This document shows positions 61,278-64,000 of a stretch of DNA of 64,000 bases, in pieces. Both the position numbers and the translations under genes were made by a program. The notes under the pieces are model-generated. The model was not told the origin of the DNA. It searched no databases and saw only the letters and a list, made by a program, of their open reading frames with translations. Positions within the stretch are counted from its first letter, which is position 1. Each line of letters starts with the position of its first letter. Source of the stretch: Actinoplanes utahensis (GTDB lineage: Bacteria > Actinomycetota > Actinomycetes > Mycobacteriales > Micromonosporaceae); the NCBI RefSeq assembly GCF_016862455.1, contig NZ_BOMZ01000002.1:62001-126000 (forward strand). The letters run 5' to 3'.

Positions 61278-62558
61278 TCAGCTCAGGTTGGCGCTGACGG
61301 TCTGCATGAACTTCTCGCCGGTCAGCTGGCCGGCGGCGAGCAGGCCGCCGTTGCTCTGGCTGACGGTGGTGGCCTTGGCGGAGAAGTGGCCCTCGAACCA
61401 GAGCACGCTGGTCCGCACCTTGCTGATCTCGTCCTGGATCTGCTTGGTCAGCGGCGGCACCTGGACGCTGCCGTCGGTGGCGAAGCCGGTGATCTGGTTG
61501 GAGTCGCGCAGCGCGACCGTGCCGTAGTTCTCCACGATGCAATTGACCCAGGCCTGGGTGTTCTTGTCGCCCTCGTACGCCTTCTTGGACACCGCCACGG
61601 CGACGCCGACGTTGGCCGGCATCTGGTCGGCGGTGCCGGCGCCGCCGGCGACGGTCGGGAACTTGAGGAAGCCGATGTTGTCGGCGCCGATCTTGTTCTT
61701 GGTCTCGTCGTTGAAGTCCGACAGCGCCCACGAGCCCATGTAGATGAAGGCGGCCTTGCCCGACAGGAAGGTGCTCAGGGCGGTGGCGTAGTCGATCGAG
61801 GTGGGCGACTTGCCGAAGTAGCCGGCCTTGCCGAGGTTCGCGATCGCGTCGGCGGCGGCGACGTACTGCGGATCGGTCAGCTTGGCCTGGCCGTCGGCGA
61901 CCTTCTTCAGCGCCTCCGGTCCCTGCTGGCGCAGGATGTAGTTGCCGACCCAGCGGGTGACGCCCCAGCCGTCGCCGCCCTTGCCGGCCTGCGAGATCGG
62001 CTGCACCCCGGCGGCCTGCAGCTTCGCGAACGCGGCGACCAGGTCGTCCCAGGTGGCCGGCGGGGTGGCGATGCCGTTGTCGGCGAGCAGCTTCTTGTTG
62101 TACCAGATGCCTTCGATGTTGAGCTCGGTCGGCAGGACCAGCTGCTGTCCGTCGTACAGCGACTTGATGCTCGACGACGCGGCCGCCAGCACGCCGGGCG
62201 CCGCCGTGGCGGTGTCGAGGACCGAGCCGTTGCCGGCGAGCTGCTTGGTCAGCGACGGCGCGTTCGCGGCGGTGAACGTCTGCGGCAGGGCGCCCTGACC
62301 GGCGAGCAGCTGCAGCTGCTGGTCCAGACCGGCCTGCGCCTGCTTCTTGATCTCCAGGGGCTGGGCGGTGTTCTGGGTGGCGCATTCCTTCTGGCTGAGC
62401 GTGGTCAGCGTGGTCGGCACGGTGGTGTTCTCGTTGATGGCGAGGAAGGTGAAGCTCTTCGCCGAGGTGCTGTCCTCTTCGCTGCCGCCGCAGGCCGATG
62501 TGGAGACGACGAGCGCGAGCGCGCTGAGCGCCGCCGCGACACGGGTTATGGATGCCAC
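61278..62558 (-). CDS. Extracellular sugar-binding lipoprotein of a CUT1 ABC transporter
   Basis: This 426-residue protein starts at GTG with GGAGG four bases upstream. It has a lipoprotein signal with lipobox STSAC (Cys at about 23), then a SBP_bac_1-type fold: DGQQLVLPTELNIEGIWYNK, FAKLQAAGVQPISQAGKGGD, KAAFIYMGSWALSDFNDETK. It should capture an oligosaccharide, probably rhamnose-containing given the GH78 enzyme in the operon. It diverges from the LacI gene at 62702 across an operator region. Confidence 0.94.
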   Translation of the reverse strand: MASITRVAAALSALALVVSTSACGGSEEDSTSAKSFTFLAINENTTVPTTLTTLSQKECATQNTAQPLEIKKQAQAGLDQQLQLLAGQGALPQTFTAANAPSLTKQLAGNGSVLDTATAAPGVLAAASSSIKSLYDGQQLVLPTELNIEGIWYNKKLLADNGIATPPATWDDLVAAFAKLQAAGVQPISQAGKGGDGWGVTRWVGNYILRQQGPEALKKVADGQAKLTDPQYVAAADAIANLGKAGYFGKSPTSIDYATALSTFLSGKAAFIYMGSWALSDFNDETKNKIGADNIGFLKFPTVAGGAGTADQMPANVGVAVAVSKKAYEGDKNTQAWVNCIVENYGTVALRDSNQITGFATDGSVQVPPLTKQIQDEISKVRTSVLWFEGHFSAKATTVSQSNGGLLAAGQLTGEKFMQTVSANLS

Positions 62559-62580
62559 AGGTCCTCCTGAGAAGTCTTCC

Positions 62581-62599
62581 GCTTTGAAGCGTCTAAAGC
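62581..62599. promoter_or_regulatory. LacI-type operator GCTTTGAAGCGTCTAAAGC
   Basis: The 19-mer has symmetric ends (GCTTT and AAAGC) around an AAGCGTCT core. It lies 23 bases upstream of the binding-protein start and shares TTGAAGCGTCT with a second site at 62675. The position between a LacI gene and its presumed target operon is typical. Confidence 0.65.
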
Positions 62600-62674
62600 T
62601 TCGGTTGACCGGGCAGGACCGTCAATAACGTCATCCTGATACCGGTCATTCACGGGGTGGATATCCGGCTGACA

Positions 62675-62690
62675 TTGAAGCGTCTGATAT
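62675..62690. promoter_or_regulatory. Second operator-like site TTGAAGCGTCTGATAT
   Basis: It repeats the 11-base core TTGAAGCGTCT exactly, 91 bases from the first copy, and lies 12 bases before the LacI start. It is less symmetric. It probably mediates autoregulation of the LacI gene. Confidence 0.5.
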
Positions 62691-62701
62691 ACCTTCGGGC
62701 C

Positions 62702-63730
62702 ATGGCGAGAATCGAGGACGTGGCGGCCCGCGCGGGCGTGTCGGTGGGCACGGTGAGCAACGTGCTGAACCGGCCGCAGGCGGTGGCCGTCAAGACCCGC
62801 GACCGGGTCCTCGCCGCGATCGCCGCCCTCGACTACCGGCCCAACGAGGCGGCCCGGTCGCTGGCCGCCGGGCGCAGCCGCACCGTCGGCCTGATCGTCC
62901 CGGACGTCACGAACCCGTTCTTCGCCGACGTCGCCCGCGGCGCCGAGCAGGTCGCCGACCGGCGTGACGTGGTGGTGATGCTGCACAACAGCGGCGAGTC
63001 GGCCGAGCGGGAGCAGCGCTACCTCGGCCGGGCCGAGACCCAGCGGGTCCAGGGCGTGCTGGTCAGCCCGGTCCATCGGGCCGGCACGGCGGTCGACGAG
63101 CTGGTGCGGCGCGGCACCCCGGTGGTCCTGCTGGACCGGGGCGCCGGACGGCACGGCCTGTGCTGCGTGTCCGTCGACGACCAGGCCGGTGGCCGGCTCG
63201 CGGCGCGGCACCTGGCCGAGCGGGGGCATCGGCGGTTGGCGTACGTGGGCGGCCCGCTGTCGGTGCCGCAGGCGGCGGCGCGGCTCGCCGGGGCACGGCA
63301 GTCCACCGGCGCGACGATCGAGGTCGTCGAGACCGCGGCGGTCAGCGTGACCGAGGGCCGTGCGGCGGGGACGGCGATCGCCGACCGCTCCCCCGCCGAC
63401 CGGCCGGAGGCGGTGTTCTGCGCCAATGATCTGCTCGCCCTCGGGGTGCTGCAAGCGGTCACCCGGCGGGGTCTGCGGGTGCCCGCGGACCTGGCGATCG
63501 TCGGCTACGACGACATCGACTACGCGGCCGCGGCCGCCGTACCGCTGACATCGGTACGGCAGCCGCGTGCCGAGCTGGGCCGGATCGCCGCCGAGCTGCT
63601 GTTCGAGGAGATCGACTCCCCGCGGCTTCCCGGGGAGATCGACTCCCCGCGGCAGCACCGGCACCGGCAGGTGGTGTTCCAGCCCGATCTGGTGGTCCGG
63701 CAGTCCAGCGGCGGCGATCAGCGGGGGTAG
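62702..63730 (+). CDS. LacI-family transcriptional regulator of the rhamnoside operon
   Basis: From ATG 62702 the protein has 342 residues. It has a LacI helix-turn-helix (RIEDVAARAGVSVGTVSNVL), hinge (DYRPNEAARSLAAGRS) and sensor domain (LIVPDVTNPFFADVARGAEQ, FCANDLLALGVLQAVTRRGL, VGYDDIDYAAAAAVPLTSVR). Near the C terminus EIDSPRLPG is followed by EIDSPRQHR, an in-frame 27-base duplication (19-base repeats at 63607 and 63634). It diverges from the sugar ABC operon and very likely represses it. Confidence 0.95.
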   Translation: MARIEDVAARAGVSVGTVSNVLNRPQAVAVKTRDRVLAAIAALDYRPNEAARSLAAGRSRTVGLIVPDVTNPFFADVARGAEQVADRRDVVVMLHNSGESAEREQRYLGRAETQRVQGVLVSPVHRAGTAVDELVRRGTPVVLLDRGAGRHGLCCVSVDDQAGGRLAARHLAERGHRRLAYVGGPLSVPQAAARLAGARQSTGATIEVVETAAVSVTEGRAAGTAIADRSPADRPEAVFCANDLLALGVLQAVTRRGLRVPADLAIVGYDDIDYAAAAAVPLTSVRQPRAELGRIAAELLFEEIDSPRLPGEIDSPRQHRHRQVVFQPDLVVRQSSGGDQRG

Positions 63731-64000
63731 GACGCCAGCCGGGCGGCGGCGGTGAAGCCGGGGACGACCTGGTTGGGCCGGGTCGCGTCGACGGCGGCGC
63801 CGGTGGTGTTGACGATGCCGCGGATGCCGCCGCCGAGCGCAATGACCGCGCTGGTCAGCGAGGTGAACCGGACGCCGGCCCGCTGCGGCGCCTCGACGGT
63901 CGTCCAGGCGTGCGCCGGCGCGCCGGCGAAGGTGGAGTCGGTGAACAGCGTGTAGATGGCCGTGCCGGTGGCCGCGTGGGTCGTCACGCCCGGGGCGACC
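63718..64000 (-). CDS. 3' end of an unidentified gene (5' part beyond the window)
   Basis: The minus strand stays open from base 64000 to a stop at 63718. The visible C terminus includes IYTLFTDSTFAGAPAHAWTT, GVRFTSLTSAVIALGGGIRG and VVPGFTAAARLASYPR. GTG or ATG codons inside it are probably internal. I cannot assign a family. Its last 13 bases overlap the 3' end of the LacI gene. Confidence 0.5.
   Translation of the reverse strand, partial: VAPGVTTHAATGTAIYTLFTDSTFAGAPAHAWTTVEAPQRAGVRFTSLTSAVIALGGGIRGIVNTTGAAVDATRPNQVVPGFTAAARLASYPR

Noticed and set aside
59434..62385. A 983-codon minus-strand frame.
   Set aside because: It is the MalG-type permease extended through shadow frames of the MalF and binding-protein genes; the real start is ATG 60336.

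Overview
The window is high-GC actinobacterial chromosome. Codon third positions are strongly G/C, GTG starts and ATGA/GTGA stop-start overlaps are common, and several transcripts look leaderless. The gene content fits a soil or plant-litter actinomycete of the Micromonosporaceae, most likely Actinoplanes or a close relative: ricin-type carbohydrate-binding modules on secreted glycosidases, sigma-B-like partner switching, many two-component and c-di-GMP proteins, an orphan FliF-like protein and a c-di-AMP riboswitch ahead of a cell-wall hydrolase. The genus is an inference. I see no phage, insertion sequence, CRISPR array, rRNA or tRNA.

Layout. 1-946 is the 3' part of a sigma factor fused to a STAS domain. 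965-5629 is an ABC exporter operon divergent from a histidine kinase/response regulator pair. 5696-10129 is an operon of two paralogous alpha/beta hydrolases, an HSL-type esterase and a RidA protein, below an XRE-NB-ARC regulator. 10275-15444 is a FtsX/MacB-type ABC transporter with its own two-component system. 15561-18775 holds a beta-lactamase-like hydrolase divergent from an MmyB-type regulator, plus an SGNH hydrolase. 19028-23995 is a pectin side-chain (arabinan) locus: three secreted GH43-type enzymes, two of which share a perfect 389-bp repeat, and a decayed PL11 rhamnogalacturonan lyase. 24549-26562 is a patch of decayed GAF/ANTAR and membrane-protein genes. 26772-29687 is a partner-switching signalling module. 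29772-31187 encodes two secreted proteins built from tandem repeats. 31434-34583 is a very large MASE1-PAS-kinase-GAF-GGDEF protein. 35040-35724 is a c-di-AMP riboswitch and its NlpC/P60 hydrolase. 35866-44106 is mixed housekeeping and accessory genes, including a frameshifted spore-photoproduct-lyase relative, a WGR/beta-propeller protein, a UbiB-type kinase and an aldo/keto reductase. 44125-47439 encodes GGDEF-EAL and PAS-GAF proteins. 47637-52596 is the compact STM4015-4014-4013-4012-4011 cluster: LRR protein, ATP-grasp, sulfatase-like hydrolase and two radical SAM enzymes. 52900-55586 has small membrane and TPR genes and the orphan FliF-like protein. 55746-63730 is a rhamnoside uptake and cleavage operon (sugar ABC transporter plus GH78) between two LacI regulators. 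A truncated gene enters at 63718.

Two themes join distant parts. The first is pectin (rhamnogalacturonan-I) use: arabinanase-type enzymes at 19.6-24 kb and rhamnoside import and hydrolysis at 56.9-62.6 kb, each with LacI-like operator sites. The second is a recurring palindrome, CCTGCCAGGGA-N7-TCCCTGGCAGG, found around the MmyB-type regulator and at two or three other promoters, which suggests a local regulon. The candidate for an undescribed system is the five-gene STM4011-4015 cluster, whose enzymes are recognisable but whose product is, to my knowledge, unknown. Several single-base frameshifts (SPL-like gene, STM4015, possibly the GAF/ANTAR gene) lie in G-rich runs and may be assembly errors; the large internal deletions in the PL11 relic cannot be explained that way.
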